Positions 8,082-16,487 of a stretch of 51,207 nt of DNA are shown here, one piece after another (the stretch's first letter is position 1; every line of letters starts with the position of its first letter). The position numbers were made by a program, and so were the translations under genes. This DNA is from Humidesulfovibrio mexicanus (lineage in GTDB: Bacteria; Desulfobacterota; Desulfovibrionia; Desulfovibrionales; Desulfovibrionaceae). Location of the stretch: contig NZ_FZOC01000006.1 of assembly GCF_900188225.1 (NCBI RefSeq), forward strand, positions 1 through 51,207, in the 5' to 3' direction. The notes under the pieces were generated by a model that searched no databases, was not told where the DNA came from, and saw only the letters and a list, made by a program, of their open reading frames with translations.

Positions 8082-11000
8082 TCAGGGCCTGGCGGCGGCG
8101 GACAGCGGCTGGCGCGCGTCGTCCTGAAGCGAAAGCAGGGCTTCCAGCTCCGGGCCGCTCAAGGGCGGATGGAACAGATAGCCCTGCACGGCCTCGCAGC
8201 CGATGGCGGCCAGGATCTCCAACTGCTCGCCGGTCTCCACGCCCTCGGCCACAAGGGTCAGGCGCAGACTCTCCGCCAGGGCGGAAATGGCGCCCACCAG
8301 GGCGCGGCCGTCCGCGTCGGCGCAGGGCAGGTCGCGCACAAAGGCGCGGTCGATCTTGAGCACGTCCACCGGGAAGCGCTGCAGGTAGGAAAGCGAGCTG
8401 TAGCCCGTGCCGAAGTCGTCAATGGCCAGGGACACCCCAAGGGCCTTGAGCCTGCGCATGGCGGCCAGGGCGGCCTCCGGGTCGCCCATGAGGGCCGATT
8501 CCGTAAGCTCCAGCTTGAGCAGGGACGAGGGCAGGCCGGACTCCCGCAGCACCTGGCTCACGGTCCCCACAAGGTCCGGCTGGGCGAACTGCCGCGCGGA
8601 GAGGTTCACGGACAGGAACATGCGGCGTGCCGCCGGGCTTCTGCGGCGCAGGGCGGCCATTTCCCGGCAGGCCAGGCGCAGCACCTGCCCCCCCAGCGAC
8701 ACGATGAGCCCGGACTCCTCCGCATGGGGGATGAAATGCTTCGGCCCCACCAGCCCCCGCGTGGGGCTGCGCCAGCGCGCCAGGGCCTCCACGCCCAGAA
8801 TGCTCCCGTCGGACACGGAGACGATGGGCTGGTAGCAGGCCACGAATTCCCCCTGCTCAAGCCCCCGGCGCATGTCGGCGTCCAGGGCCATGAGCTCCTG
8901 CGCGCGCAGCAGCATCCCCGGATGGAACAGCCGCATCCTGTCGCGGCCGGACTCCTTGGCGCGGTGCATGGCGAGGTCGGCCTTCTGCAGCACGCTCTCC
9001 GCCTCCTCGTCGTCCTCCTCCGGCTCCAGCACTATGCCCGCGCTGGCGGTAAGGCGCAGCTCGCGCCCGCCCACCCGCATGGGCAGGCAGAGTTCCTCGA
9101 CGGCCAGGCGCAGCAGTTCCTCGGCCTCGTCGCGGCTGTGCGCCCCTTCCACAAGCAGCACAAATTCGTCCCCGCCGAAACGGCACACGCGGCCCTGCCC
9201 CTCCAAGGCCGCAGCCAGCCTGCGGGCGGCCTCCACCAGCACAAGGTCGCCAACGGAATGTCCCAGGCTGTCGTTGACCATCTTGAAGCGGTCCAGGTCC
9301 ACAAAGGCCACGGCCGGCGGCCGCCGCTGCCCCTGGGACCGGCGCACCGCCTCCCGCACCAGCTCCAGGCAACGGGCGCGGTTGGGCAGCCCGGTAAGCG
9401 GGTCGTGCAAGGCTTTGAACGACAGCTGGCGCTCCATGCGCTTGCGCGCGGTGATGTCGGCCATGACCAGGATGGCGGCGATGACGCGCCCCTCAGCGTT
9501 GCGCACGGGGCTGGCGTTGACCAAAAGCGCGCGCTCAGGGCCTCCATTCAACAAGAATCGCACTTCCAGATCGCGGGTACTTTCGCCGCAGGCCAAGGCC
9601 CGCGAGAGCGGCGTCTGTCCCGGCATGACCGTGTTGTCGTTCTCGTCCAGGAAGAGCCAGCAAGGCAGATGCCCGTCCACGGCCATGCCCACAAGCGTCT
9701 CGGCCTGCACGCCGAGCATCCTCCCTGCGGCGTCGTTGGCGATGCTCACGCAGCCGGTGGCGGCGTCGCCGATGATGATGCCCCAGGGCGCCTGCTCCAG
9801 CGATGCGGCGAACAGGGCGCTGGTGCTCTCCAAATCACGCTCCAGGCGGCGCTTCTCGGTGATGTCGCGGCCGAAGGCGCAGATGTACTCGTCCTCGCCG
9901 AAGCGCATGTAAAAGGCCTTGATCTCCTTCAGCACGCGTCTGCGGTCCCGGGCCATCTGCTCGGTCTCAAAACTGTGCGGCCCCTGGCGCACCTGGTGCA
10001 GCAGGCGGTACACGCCCTCCGGGCCGTAGCCGGGATCGATGTCGCCGAAGGGCATGTCCAGCAGCTCCTGGCGCGCATAGCCCAGGCTGCGGGCCACAGC
10101 CTCGTTGACATAGGCCAGGGTTCCGCCGGGGCGCATGAGGTAGACCTCCTCAACGCCCGCGTCGAGGAAAAATTTGAACCGGGCCAGGTCGCGTTCGGCC
10201 TGGCGCGTGGCGGTCACGTCCTGGAACACGCAGACCCCGGCCAGCACCCGGCCCTGGGCGTCGCGCACGGGAGCGGCGTTGGCCAGCACCCAGCGTTCCT
10301 CCCCGTCCGGGAACACGAAACGGTATTCCGCCCCCTGCGTCACCTCGCCTTTGTCCAGGGCCAGGAACAGGGGCAGCTCGCTTCCGGGCACATGCCGCCC
10401 CATGGGCGTGTACGCGCGCCAGGGGGGATTGCTCCGTATGCTACCGTGCGGGGGAACCGCGTCCAGTTTCAGGATGCCCAAGGCCTGGCCGTTGACCACG
10501 GACGGCGTGGCCGGGTCGGCGTAGACGATGGCGATCCCGGAGGGCGACTGGTCGATGGCCGAGGCGAGCAGATCCTGTGTTTTGCGGTGGCGGGCCATTT
10601 CCGCCAGCAGGCTGTCGCGCAGCAGGTCGGTTTCGCGGCTGCGGGCCTCGGCCTGGCGGCGGATGCGCCGCGCCCGCGCCAGCACAAGCAGGCTGCCGCC
10701 CAAGGCCAGGACGCACAAGGCGGCCGGAATTCCCCAGGGAGGCAGCCGCCAGGGGCCGCGCGCGTTCTTCGTCTCCAGCAGCAGGATGTCCTCTGCGGGC
10801 AGGGCCGCCAGCCCGGCATTGACGCGCGCCAACAGACGCTGGTCATCCTTGCGCAGGGCCGCGCGCAGGGCCGCGCCGGGAAAGCGCCGCACCAGGGCGA
10901 AGCGCTCCGGCTTGCCCAAAGATTCCAGCCTGCGCCGGAAGGCCATGACCGGAGCCGCGGCCAGCCGCACCTGCCCCAAGGCCAGCGCGGCCGCAAGGGT

Positions 11001-11633
11001 GGGCAGGTCCGGATGCTCGCGCCGCCGGAGGCCGGGAAAGGCGGTGGCGAGATAGCCGGAAACCGCATCGCCGCGCACCACGCCCACCTCAAGCCCGGAG
11101 AGCTCCAGGCGGCTGTTCCCGGCCTCCGCCAGAGTGGCGGCAGTCTCCTCCAGGGCGAAGAGGCCCAGGCCCAGGTCCATGAGCGGCCTGGTCCAGGCAA
11201 AGCGTTCCTCCAACCCGGAAACGTCGGACGCGCCAGGCTCTTCCGGTGCCGCGGCGCCTTGCGCTGGCGGATACAGCGGCCCGTCGAGCGACAGCCCGGC
11301 ATGGATGTCCGCCTGGCCCTGCTCCACCAAAGCCAAGGCCTCCGAGGCGGGCGCGAGCCGGAACTCCACGTCCAGCCCCCCGCGCTCCGCGAACAGCCGC
11401 CAGAAATCCGGCAACAGTCCCGCGGCCCGGCCATCGGCATCGCGATAGGAATAGGGGGCTGCGTCCTCCGGGCAGGCAACGACCAAGACGGCGTTGTCCC
11501 GCGCCTGGACGGGAGGCGCGGCCCAGAGCAGGATCAGCGCAAGCAAAAGGGCCGCCAGACGGCGGGACGAAAACGCCCCGCCTTCCGCGGCCCCTTCCGG
11601 ACGCAACAGGGGGAGTGCGCCCATTTCCGGCAC
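8082..11633 (-). CDS. Membrane sensor with periplasmic solute-binding domain, PAS repeats, GGDEF and EAL (c-di-GMP turnover)
   Basis: 1183 residues; the start is read as GTG 11633, with ATG 11624 possible. Signal sequence (about 23-44), periplasmic SBP_bac_3-like domain (about 46-290, ACPEDAAPYSYRDADGR), membrane helix (about 300-318), three PAS-type modules (about 350-735), GGDEF domain with intact RFGGDEF (820-824), and EAL domain with GVEALARW (E949), ELTESAL, IDDFGTGYSS and AEGVET. No RxxD inhibitory site precedes GGDEF. Both enzyme motifs are intact, so it may make and break c-di-GMP; the net activity cannot be read from sequence. A periplasmic small ligand is the likely input. It lies 6 bases after the lipoprotein gene, so the two are probably co-transcribed. 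Confidence 0.93.
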   Translation of the reverse strand: MPEMGALPLLRPEGAAEGGAFSSRRLAALLLALILLWAAPPVQARDNAVLVVACPEDAAPYSYRDADGRAAGLLPDFWRLFAERGGLDVEFRLAPASEALALVEQGQADIHAGLSLDGPLYPPAQGAAAPEEPGASDVSGLEERFAWTRPLMDLGLGLFALEETAATLAEAGNSRLELSGLEVGVVRGDAVSGYLATAFPGLRRREHPDLPTLAAALALGQVRLAAAPVMAFRRRLESLGKPERFALVRRFPGAALRAALRKDDQRLLARVNAGLAALPAEDILLLETKNARGPWRLPPWGIPAALCVLALGGSLLVLARARRIRRQAEARSRETDLLRDSLLAEMARHRKTQDLLASAIDQSPSGIAIVYADPATPSVVNGQALGILKLDAVPPHGSIRSNPPWRAYTPMGRHVPGSELPLFLALDKGEVTQGAEYRFVFPDGEERWVLANAAPVRDAQGRVLAGVCVFQDVTATRQAERDLARFKFFLDAGVEEVYLMRPGGTLAYVNEAVARSLGYARQELLDMPFGDIDPGYGPEGVYRLLHQVRQGPHSFETEQMARDRRRVLKEIKAFYMRFGEDEYICAFGRDITEKRRLERDLESTSALFAASLEQAPWGIIIGDAATGCVSIANDAAGRMLGVQAETLVGMAVDGHLPCWLFLDENDNTVMPGQTPLSRALACGESTRDLEVRFLLNGGPERALLVNASPVRNAEGRVIAAILVMADITARKRMERQLSFKALHDPLTGLPNRARCLELVREAVRRSQGQRRPPAVAFVDLDRFKMVNDSLGHSVGDLVLVEAARRLAAALEGQGRVCRFGGDEFVLLVEGAHSRDEAEELLRLAVEELCLPMRVGGRELRLTASAGIVLEPEEDDEEAESVLQKADLAMHRAKESGRDRMRLFHPGMLLRAQELMALDADMRRGLEQGEFVACYQPIVSVSDGSILGVEALARWRSPTRGLVGPKHFIPHAEESGLIVSLGGQVLRLACREMAALRRRSPAARRMFLSVNLSARQFAQPDLVGTVSQVLRESGLPSSLLKLELTESALMGDPEAALAAMRRLKALGVSLAIDDFGTGYSSLSYLQRFPVDVLKIDRAFVRDLPCADADGRALVGAISALAESLRLTLVAEGVETGEQLEILAAIGCEAVQGYLFHPPLSGPELEALLSLQDDARQPLSAAARP

Positions 11634-11639
11634 TGGCTC

Positions 11640-12224
11640 TTACTTTGTCGCCTTCACCACATCCGTGGCGGCGTCCTGCAGCAGGTATTGCAACGTGGAC
11701 GAAAGCACCTTCTGCGCGGCGTCCACATAGGTCAGGCCGAGGTTCTCGCGCTCCCCGGTGTAGATCTGCTCGACGATGAAAACCCCGTCCTTCTCCACCT
11801 TCACGCGCAGGCGCAGGCGGGCCTTGGCCATCAGCGCCGTGCCGGTCTCCACGTTGACGGTGTCGAAGGAGCCGGACACCACATAGCCCTTCACGGGCGC
11901 CGTATCGGTCTTTTCCCGGTACTTCACGTCGCAGCCACGGGCCTTGAGCTCCTCGAACATGGCCCAGCTCACCCATTCGGACACGTCGTTTTCCGGATAA
12001 AACCGCTTGCCCTCGCCCAGCGAACCGATGGTGATGGTGTCGGCGCGCTTGTCCACGAACGGCGACAGGGTAATGGGCGCGGAGCAGGAGGCGGTTCCCT
12101 GAGGCGTGGAGGGCTGGTAGCGCAGCGGCACGACGGTGTTTGCGGCGCAGGCGCACAGCAGGGTCAACGCGGCCATGATGCTGGCGAAAAGAATGGTCTT
12201 GCGAATGCGGTGCATGAACTTCAT
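11640..12224 (-). CDS. Lipoprotein of unknown function, co-transcribed with the GGDEF-EAL sensor
   Basis: 194 residues from the ATG at 12224, preceded by GGGAGGGATTTTCGC. The N terminus is a lipoprotein signal (basic HRIRKT, hydrophobic FASIMAALTLLCAC with a lipobox). The mature part shows LSPFVDKRADTITIGSL, WAMFEELKARGCDV and a repeated beta pattern, which recalls YajG-like and other small outer-membrane lipoproteins. I cannot assign a family with confidence. Its stop is 6 bases before the GGDEF-EAL gene, so it may act with the periplasmic input domain of that sensor. Confidence 0.8.
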   Translation of the reverse strand: MKFMHRIRKTILFASIMAALTLLCACAANTVVPLRYQPSTPQGTASCSAPITLSPFVDKRADTITIGSLGEGKRFYPENDVSEWVSWAMFEELKARGCDVKYREKTDTAPVKGYVVSGSFDTVNVETGTALMAKARLRLRVKVEKDGVFIVEQIYTGERENLGLTYVDAAQKVLSSTLQYLLQDAATDVVKATK

Positions 12225-12419
12225 GCGAAAATCCCTCCCGAATCTGCGGCTTGCGGGGCGCATCGCCCCGGAACTGGCGGACGATAGGCCAAAACACTGC
12301 GCCGCGCAAGCAAGCCGAACGCGACCCCGCCGACCACGCGGTTCTGGACCTGAACGCGCATTTGTGCTGCTGTGGAGCGGTCCGCGCAACGCCGCGCGGA
12401 GACAGACAAGGAGCGCCCC

Positions 12420-12797
12420 ATGATCACCCGCCGCACATTCCGCACCCTGGCCGATGCGCTGCTCGTTTCGTTCCTGCTGTGCGTGGCAGCCGCCGGACCG
12501 GCCACGGCCGCACAGCCGCGCCAACCCGAGGAAGTGGAGGTGTGCGGCCGCATCGTGTCCGGCATGGACCAGGTGTTCATCAAGGACGGCGAGGAGTACT
12601 GGCTGGTGGAGGGCCAGCGCCTGGCCCCTTTCGCGGGCAGAACGGTGCGCGCCAAGGGGCTTGTCATCCGCCGCGACCAGGAGTACCGCACCATTCGCCT
12701 GCTTGAGCACAGCATCCAAAGCCCGGACGACGCGTCGCCCTCGGCGGCTCCGGAGCGGAACGCCCCTGCCGGGCAGGCGCGCGGCAAAAGGAAATAG
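12420..12797 (+). CDS. Small exported protein, possible OB-fold
   Basis: 125 residues from the ATG at 12420, with AAGGAG before it. Signal peptide with twin Arg (TRRTFRTLADALLVSF) and likely cleavage after ATAA (about residue 31). The mature core (VEVCGRIVSGMDQVFIKDGE to TVRAKGLVIRR) has the short beta-strand and glycine pattern of small OB-fold periplasmic proteins such as DUF5818-like ones, but I cannot confirm a family. The C-terminal 25 residues are Ala/Pro/Lys-rich and probably disordered. It is divergent from the lipoprotein gene and 24 bases upstream of the aminomutase gene, so it may share that transcript. Confidence 0.72.
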   Translation: MITRRTFRTLADALLVSFLLCVAAAGPATAAQPRQPEEVEVCGRIVSGMDQVFIKDGEEYWLVEGQRLAPFAGRTVRAKGLVIRRDQEYRTIRLLEHSIQSPDDASPSAAPERNAPAGQARGKRK

Positions 12798-12821
12798 CCC
12801 TCCACCCAACAACAAGGACGC

Positions 12822-14162
12822 ATGACCATGCTGGAAACAGCCATCCTGGACGGCGAGGCGGATCCTCCGGACGCTGGGGCCGCGGCCCGCGAAGGCGGCG
12901 CCGAGCCCGAAGAGCCCCCCTCACCCGAAGTCCCCCCCCTGCTCCCCGATCCCCACTTTCCCGACGCACCCGAACCGCTTGCCCGCTTCCTGTCCCGGCA
13001 TTTTCCCGGCGCCACCCAGCGCGAATGGAACGACTGGCGCTGGCAGATCGCCAACCGCATCGCCGATGCCGAAACCGCCGCGCGCCTGTGGCGACTCTCG
13101 GACGACGAACGCGCCGCCCTGGCCCGGCCCCGCGCCACCCTGCCCCTGGCCGTGACCCCCTACTACGCCCGGCTTGTGGACCCCTGTGATCCCGCGCAGC
13201 CCCTGCGGCGCACGGTGCTGCCCGCAACGGCCGAAGACCTGCGCGCCCCGGGCGAGGCCGACGACCCCCTGGCCGAGGACGCCTGCTCGCCCGTGCCCGG
13301 TCTGGTGCACCGCTACCCCAACCGGGTGCTGTTTTTGGCCACGGGCTTCTGCTCCACCTACTGCCGCTACTGCACGCGCTCGCGCCAGGTGGGCGCGGCG
13401 TGCGCCGCCACAACGCGCGGCGGCGCGGCGGCCGGGCCGGAAGGCCTGCGCAGGCGCTGGCAGGCCTGCCTGGACTACATCGCCCGCACGCCCCAGGTGG
13501 CGGACGTGCTTCTCTCAGGCGGCGACCCGCTGACCCTGCCCGACGCCGCGCTGGACTGGCTGCTCACGCGGTTGCGGGCCATTCGCCATGTGGAGATCGT
13601 GCGCATCGGCACCAAGGTTCCGGCCGTGCTGCCCATGCGCGTCACCAAACACCTGGCGCGGATGCTCAAAAAGCACCACCCGCTATGGATGAGCCTGCAC
13701 TTCGCCCACCCGCGGGAGCTCACCGCCGACACGCGCCAGGCCTGCGCCATCCTGGCCGATGCGGGCATTCCGCTGGGCAGCCAGACCGTGCTGCTGGCGG
13801 GCGTCAACGACACGCCGCAGGCCCTGGGCGGCCTGTTCCAAGGCCTGCTGTCCCTGCGGGTGCGGCCGTACTACCTGTACCAGTGCGATCCCATCAGCGG
13901 CTCCGCCCACTTCCGCACACCGGTGGCGCGCGGCGTGGAGATCCTGCGCGCCCTGCGCGGGCGCCTGTCCGGCTACGCCATGCCAACCTTCGTCATCGAC
14001 GCGCCCGGCGGCGGAGGCAAGATTCCCCTGGCGCCCGAGTACACCCTGGGCTATTCTGGCGATGATCTGGTCCTTCACAACTACGCGGGCGGCCTGTACC
14101 GCTACCCGGACCGCGCAGGCGCGGCGCTGGCGGCAAGGCCCCGCACGGGAGGCGCGGCATGA
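12822..14162 (+). CDS. kamA: Lysine 2,3-aminomutase (radical SAM, PLP)
   Basis: 446 residues. KamA interconverts L-alpha-lysine and L-beta-lysine using SAM, a [4Fe-4S] cluster and PLP. The cluster motif is C177-x3-C181-x2-C184 (CSTYCRYC). The PLP lysine is K400 in DAPGGGGKIP. D356 (YQCDPISG) and D393 (FVIDAPGG) match the two aspartates that bind the lysine amino group in the Clostridium enzyme (D293, D330, with K337 for PLP): the spacings of 37 and 7 residues are identical. In glutamate 2,3-aminomutases these are reported as replaced, so lysine is the likely substrate. The first 45 residues are acidic and proline-rich, longer than usual. The stop overlaps the next gene (ATGA at 14159), so the beta-lysine is probably used by that ligase. 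Confidence 0.92.
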   Translation: MTMLETAILDGEADPPDAGAAAREGGAEPEEPPSPEVPPLLPDPHFPDAPEPLARFLSRHFPGATQREWNDWRWQIANRIADAETAARLWRLSDDERAALARPRATLPLAVTPYYARLVDPCDPAQPLRRTVLPATAEDLRAPGEADDPLAEDACSPVPGLVHRYPNRVLFLATGFCSTYCRYCTRSRQVGAACAATTRGGAAAGPEGLRRRWQACLDYIARTPQVADVLLSGGDPLTLPDAALDWLLTRLRAIRHVEIVRIGTKVPAVLPMRVTKHLARMLKKHHPLWMSLHFAHPRELTADTRQACAILADAGIPLGSQTVLLAGVNDTPQALGGLFQGLLSLRVRPYYLYQCDPISGSAHFRTPVARGVEILRALRGRLSGYAMPTFVIDAPGGGGKIPLAPEYTLGYSGDDLVLHNYAGGLYRYPDRAGAALAARPRTGGAA

Positions 14163-15166
14163 AGGTGGGACTGGTGTACGACCTGCGCTCCGAATACCTC
14201 GCGGCGGGCTTCAGCGAGGAGCAGACCGCAGAACTGGACCATGAGGAGACCATCGAGGCCCTGCGCCTGGGCCTCACCGCCCTGGGCTTCGAGGTGGAGG
14301 CCGTGGGCTCGGCCCGCGCCCTGGCCGGGGCCCTGGCCCACGGCAGGCGCTGGGACTTCGTCTTCAACATCGCGGAAGGGCTTTTCGGCTCCGGCAGGGA
14401 AGCGCTGGCCCCGGCGCTGCTCGACGCTTGGCGCATTCCCTACACCTTCTCCGACCCGCTGGTGATGGCCCTGTGCCTGGACAAGGCCATGTGCAAGCGC
14501 GTGGTGCGCGACCTTGGCCTGCCCACCCCGGACTTCGCCCTGGTGCGTTCCGAGAAGGACCTGGCCGAGCTGCGCCTGGGCTACCCCGTGTTCGCCAAGC
14601 CCGTGGCCGAGGGCACGGGCAAGGGGGTGAGCGCAGCCTCCCGCGCGGGGGACAGGAAGGAGCTGGCGGCGGTGTGCCGAACGCTCCTCAAGCGTTTTCA
14701 CCAGCCCGTGCTGGTGGAGGCGTACCTGCCCGGCCGCGAGTTCACCGTGGGCGTGGTGGGCACCGGGGAACTGGCCCGGCCGCTGGGGGTGATGGAAGTG
14801 GTCCTGCGCGGCGGGGCCGAGCCGGGGGCGTACTCTTACAGCAACAAGGCCAACTTCGAAAGCGTGGTGGACTATCTGCCCGCCGTGGGGCCGGAGGCCG
14901 AAGAGGCCGCCCAGCTGGCCCTGGACGTGTGGCGGGGCTTAGGCTGCCGCGACGGGGGCCGGGTGGACATCCGCCAGGACGGACAGGGCCGGGCGCAGTT
15001 CATGGAGGTCAACCCGCTCGCCGGGCTGAACCCGAACATCTCCGACCTGCCCATTTTGTGCCGCATGAACGGGGTGAGCTACCAGGACCTGCTGCGCATG
15101 ATCGTGCAGTCGGCCCTGGAACGCCTGCCGCTGGACCCTGACCGCGAGCGGCCTCTGCGCGGCTGA
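14159..15166 (+). CDS. ATP-grasp ligase of the D-alanine-D-alanine ligase type, coupled to kamA
   Basis: 335 residues. The N-terminal domain is Ddl-like (KVGLVYDLRSEY to FNIAEG, where Ddl has a similar substrate loop). The ATP-grasp part follows: YPVFAKPVAEGTGKGVS (ATP-binding Lys and loop), LVEAYLPGREFTVGVVG, and the Mg-binding FMEVNPLAGLNP. The family forms an amide or peptide bond through an acyl phosphate. A second ddl for the cell wall would normally sit with mur genes, and this gene overlaps kamA by 4 bases. I infer that it joins beta-lysine or a product of it to another amino acid or small acid. The substrate pair cannot be read from sequence. Confidence 0.85.
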   Translation: MKVGLVYDLRSEYLAAGFSEEQTAELDHEETIEALRLGLTALGFEVEAVGSARALAGALAHGRRWDFVFNIAEGLFGSGREALAPALLDAWRIPYTFSDPLVMALCLDKAMCKRVVRDLGLPTPDFALVRSEKDLAELRLGYPVFAKPVAEGTGKGVSAASRAGDRKELAAVCRTLLKRFHQPVLVEAYLPGREFTVGVVGTGELARPLGVMEVVLRGGAEPGAYSYSNKANFESVVDYLPAVGPEAEEAAQLALDVWRGLGCRDGGRVDIRQDGQGRAQFMEVNPLAGLNPNISDLPILCRMNGVSYQDLLRMIVQSALERLPLDPDRERPLRG

Positions 15167-15185
15167 GACGCCATTCACGCGCGGC

Positions 15186-15214
15186 TTGCCAAGCGCGGCG
15201 CAAGCGGGTACTTT
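15186..15214 (+). promoter_or_regulatory. Possible sigma70 promoter of the small-protein/pilin region
   Basis: TTGCCA (15186-15191), a 17-base spacer and TACTTT (15209-15214), about 105 bases before the start of the 52-residue protein. Confidence 0.35.
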
Positions 15215-15318
15215 TATGGCTTGACCGCAAAAGCCGCCGCCTGGGCGCTGCGCCGCCGCGCGCCGCGCCCCGGCGAAAAACAACACCGCGCCGCCACAAC
15301 GGCGCACACGGAGAGAAC

Positions 15319-15477
15319 ATGAGCGAAAAGGCCCCTGAAAGCTACCAGCTGGTCCTCATCGACGGCAAGAAGGAGGAGGTGCTGTTCTCCTCATCCATCC
15401 TGCTGGATGTGGAGCTCAAACGCGAACAGCACATCCGCTCCATCACCACCGGACACGTGGAGATCCGCAAGGCCTAA
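15319..15477 (+). CDS. Conserved-looking 52-residue protein of unknown function
   Basis: ATG at 15319 behind GGAGAGAAC, stop TAA at 15475. The product begins MSEKAPESYQLVLIDGKKEE and ends TTGHVEIRKA. Charged residues alternate with hydrophobic ones (VLFSSSILLDVEL), which suggests a small soluble beta-rich protein. Third codon positions are almost all G or C, as in neighbouring real genes, which supports coding. It stands between the kamA/ligase pair and the pseudopilin operon, followed by a long hairpin (15491-15532), so it may be transcribed alone. I do not recognise a family. Confidence 0.65.
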   Translation: MSEKAPESYQLVLIDGKKEEVLFSSSILLDVELKREQHIRSITTGHVEIRKA

Positions 15478-15490
15478 CCACTGGCGTGCG

Positions 15491-15532
15491 GCCCTTCCGG
15501 CGGCGGTGCCCTCCCGCCGCCGCCGGAAGGGC
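15491..15532 (+). terminator. Perfect 16-bp hairpin before the pseudopilin operon
   Basis: GCCCTTCCGGCGGCGG (15491-15506) pairs perfectly with CCGCCGCCGGAAGGGC (15517-15532) across a 10-base loop. No T run follows, so it could be a terminator, a processing site or an attenuator within a longer transcript. Confidence 0.55.
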
Positions 15533-15565
15533 GCGGATATTGCATCCTTATCGCGCGGAGGCCCC

Positions 15566-16072
15566 ATGACCAAGGCGCAACAGAACCGCGGCAGCGCCCG
15601 CGCGCATCACCACACGAGACCCGGCGCGGGCTTCACCCTCATCGAGGTCATCGTCGTCATCCTGATCATCGGCATCCTCTCGGCGGTGATGGTCTCCAAG
15701 GGGGGGCTCATGGGCGCGGATCTCCCCGCCCGCACGAGCGAGGTGCGCGCGCAGTTGCGCTATTTACAGCTTACAGCCATGAAAAACGGGACCAGCAACC
15801 TCGCCCTTACGTGCGACGGCGCCGACTACTGGGCCTTCAACACCGCCAGTCCCGGCACCAAGCTGCCCCTGCCGGGCGAGACAGCGCGGACCGTCTCCCT
15901 TGCGGACAAAAAAATGACCATGAGCGCCTTCACCATTTCCTTCGACGCCTTCGGCATCCCCTACAGCGGCGACGTTCCGGTGAAGCTCTCCAGCGCCGCG
16001 GCCATAACCATCGGCGCGGGCGGGCAAAGCGGCCAGCTCACGGTGACGCCGGAAACGGGCTTCGCGCCCTAG
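15566..16072 (+). CDS. Type IV pilin-like/pseudopilin protein (GspH-like)
   Basis: 168 residues from the ATG at 15566 (CGGAGGCCCC before it); the longer frame upstream is the shadow of the 52-residue gene. The prepilin signal is clear: a basic leader ending in G, then FTLIEVIVVILIIGILSAV with Glu at +5, to be cleaved and methylated by a prepilin peptidase. The leader is about 22 residues, long for a pseudopilin. The C-terminal domain is beta-rich and polar, as in GspH/FimT proteins. It is first of seven closely packed genes. No secretion ATPase, platform protein or secretin is in this window, so the machine is encoded elsewhere. Confidence 0.88.
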   Translation: MTKAQQNRGSARAHHHTRPGAGFTLIEVIVVILIIGILSAVMVSKGGLMGADLPARTSEVRAQLRYLQLTAMKNGTSNLALTCDGADYWAFNTASPGTKLPLPGETARTVSLADKKMTMSAFTISFDAFGIPYSGDVPVKLSSAAAITIGAGGQSGQLTVTPETGFAP

Positions 16073-16084
16073 GAGAATCGCTCC

Positions 16085-16477
16085 ATGACCAACAGGCGCG
16101 CGCACGGCTTCACCATGGTGGAGGTCATCGTCATCATCGTGGTGGCGGGCTTTCTGGGCGTGCTGACGTTGAACCTCATGGGCACGCAGATGCTGCGCAG
16201 CGCTTCGCCCCTCAAGACCACGGCGGACACGGCACGGGCCGAGACCGCCATGGAGGCCGTGGTGGCCTACTACACCCAGGCGGTGAACAGCGGCACCTCC
16301 GGCGCGCTGGACGCGGTGCAGGCCCAGTACCCGGACAACGCCACCTTCACGGCCACGCGCGGAACCTTCAACGGGGTGGACGCCCTCACCGTCACCGTCA
16401 CCGAGGGCGGCGTGAGCCTGACCAACATCCTCACCCAGGCGCGCACCAGCAGCGCCGACAACGCCACCAACTTCTAG
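16085..16477 (+). CDS. Pseudopilin-like protein with FTMVEV signal
   Basis: 130 residues, 12 bases after the previous gene. Short leader MTNRRAHG, then FTMVEVIVIIVVAGFLGVLTLNL: a prepilin cleavage site with Glu at +5 and a hydrophobic helix. The body contains Ala/Thr-rich helices (TADTARAETAMEAVVAYYTQ) and beta-strands with repeated TVTVTEGG-like segments. It resembles minor pseudopilins (GspI or PilV class), but I cannot assign the subclass. Confidence 0.83.
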   Translation: MTNRRAHGFTMVEVIVIIVVAGFLGVLTLNLMGTQMLRSASPLKTTADTARAETAMEAVVAYYTQAVNSGTSGALDAVQAQYPDNATFTATRGTFNGVDALTVTVTEGGVSLTNILTQARTSSADNATNF

Positions 16478-16487
16478 GCGGGCCGCC

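Noticed and set aside
8031-12287. A 1418-residue open frame on the plus strand
   Set aside because: It is exactly antisense to the GGDEF-EAL and lipoprotein genes, rich in His, Gly and Gln with no domain. Long antisense frames are expected in this GC-rich DNA.
12822-14162. Glutamate 2,3-aminomutase or EpmB as the identity of the KamA-type protein
   Set aside because: Both aspartates reported to bind lysine are present at the spacing of lysine 2,3-aminomutase, and the protein is longer than EpmB with no efp or epmA gene nearby.
14159-15166. Cell-wall D-alanine-D-alanine ligase
   Set aside because: The fold fits, but the gene is coupled to an aminomutase and far from any mur gene, so a plain ddl call would claim too much.
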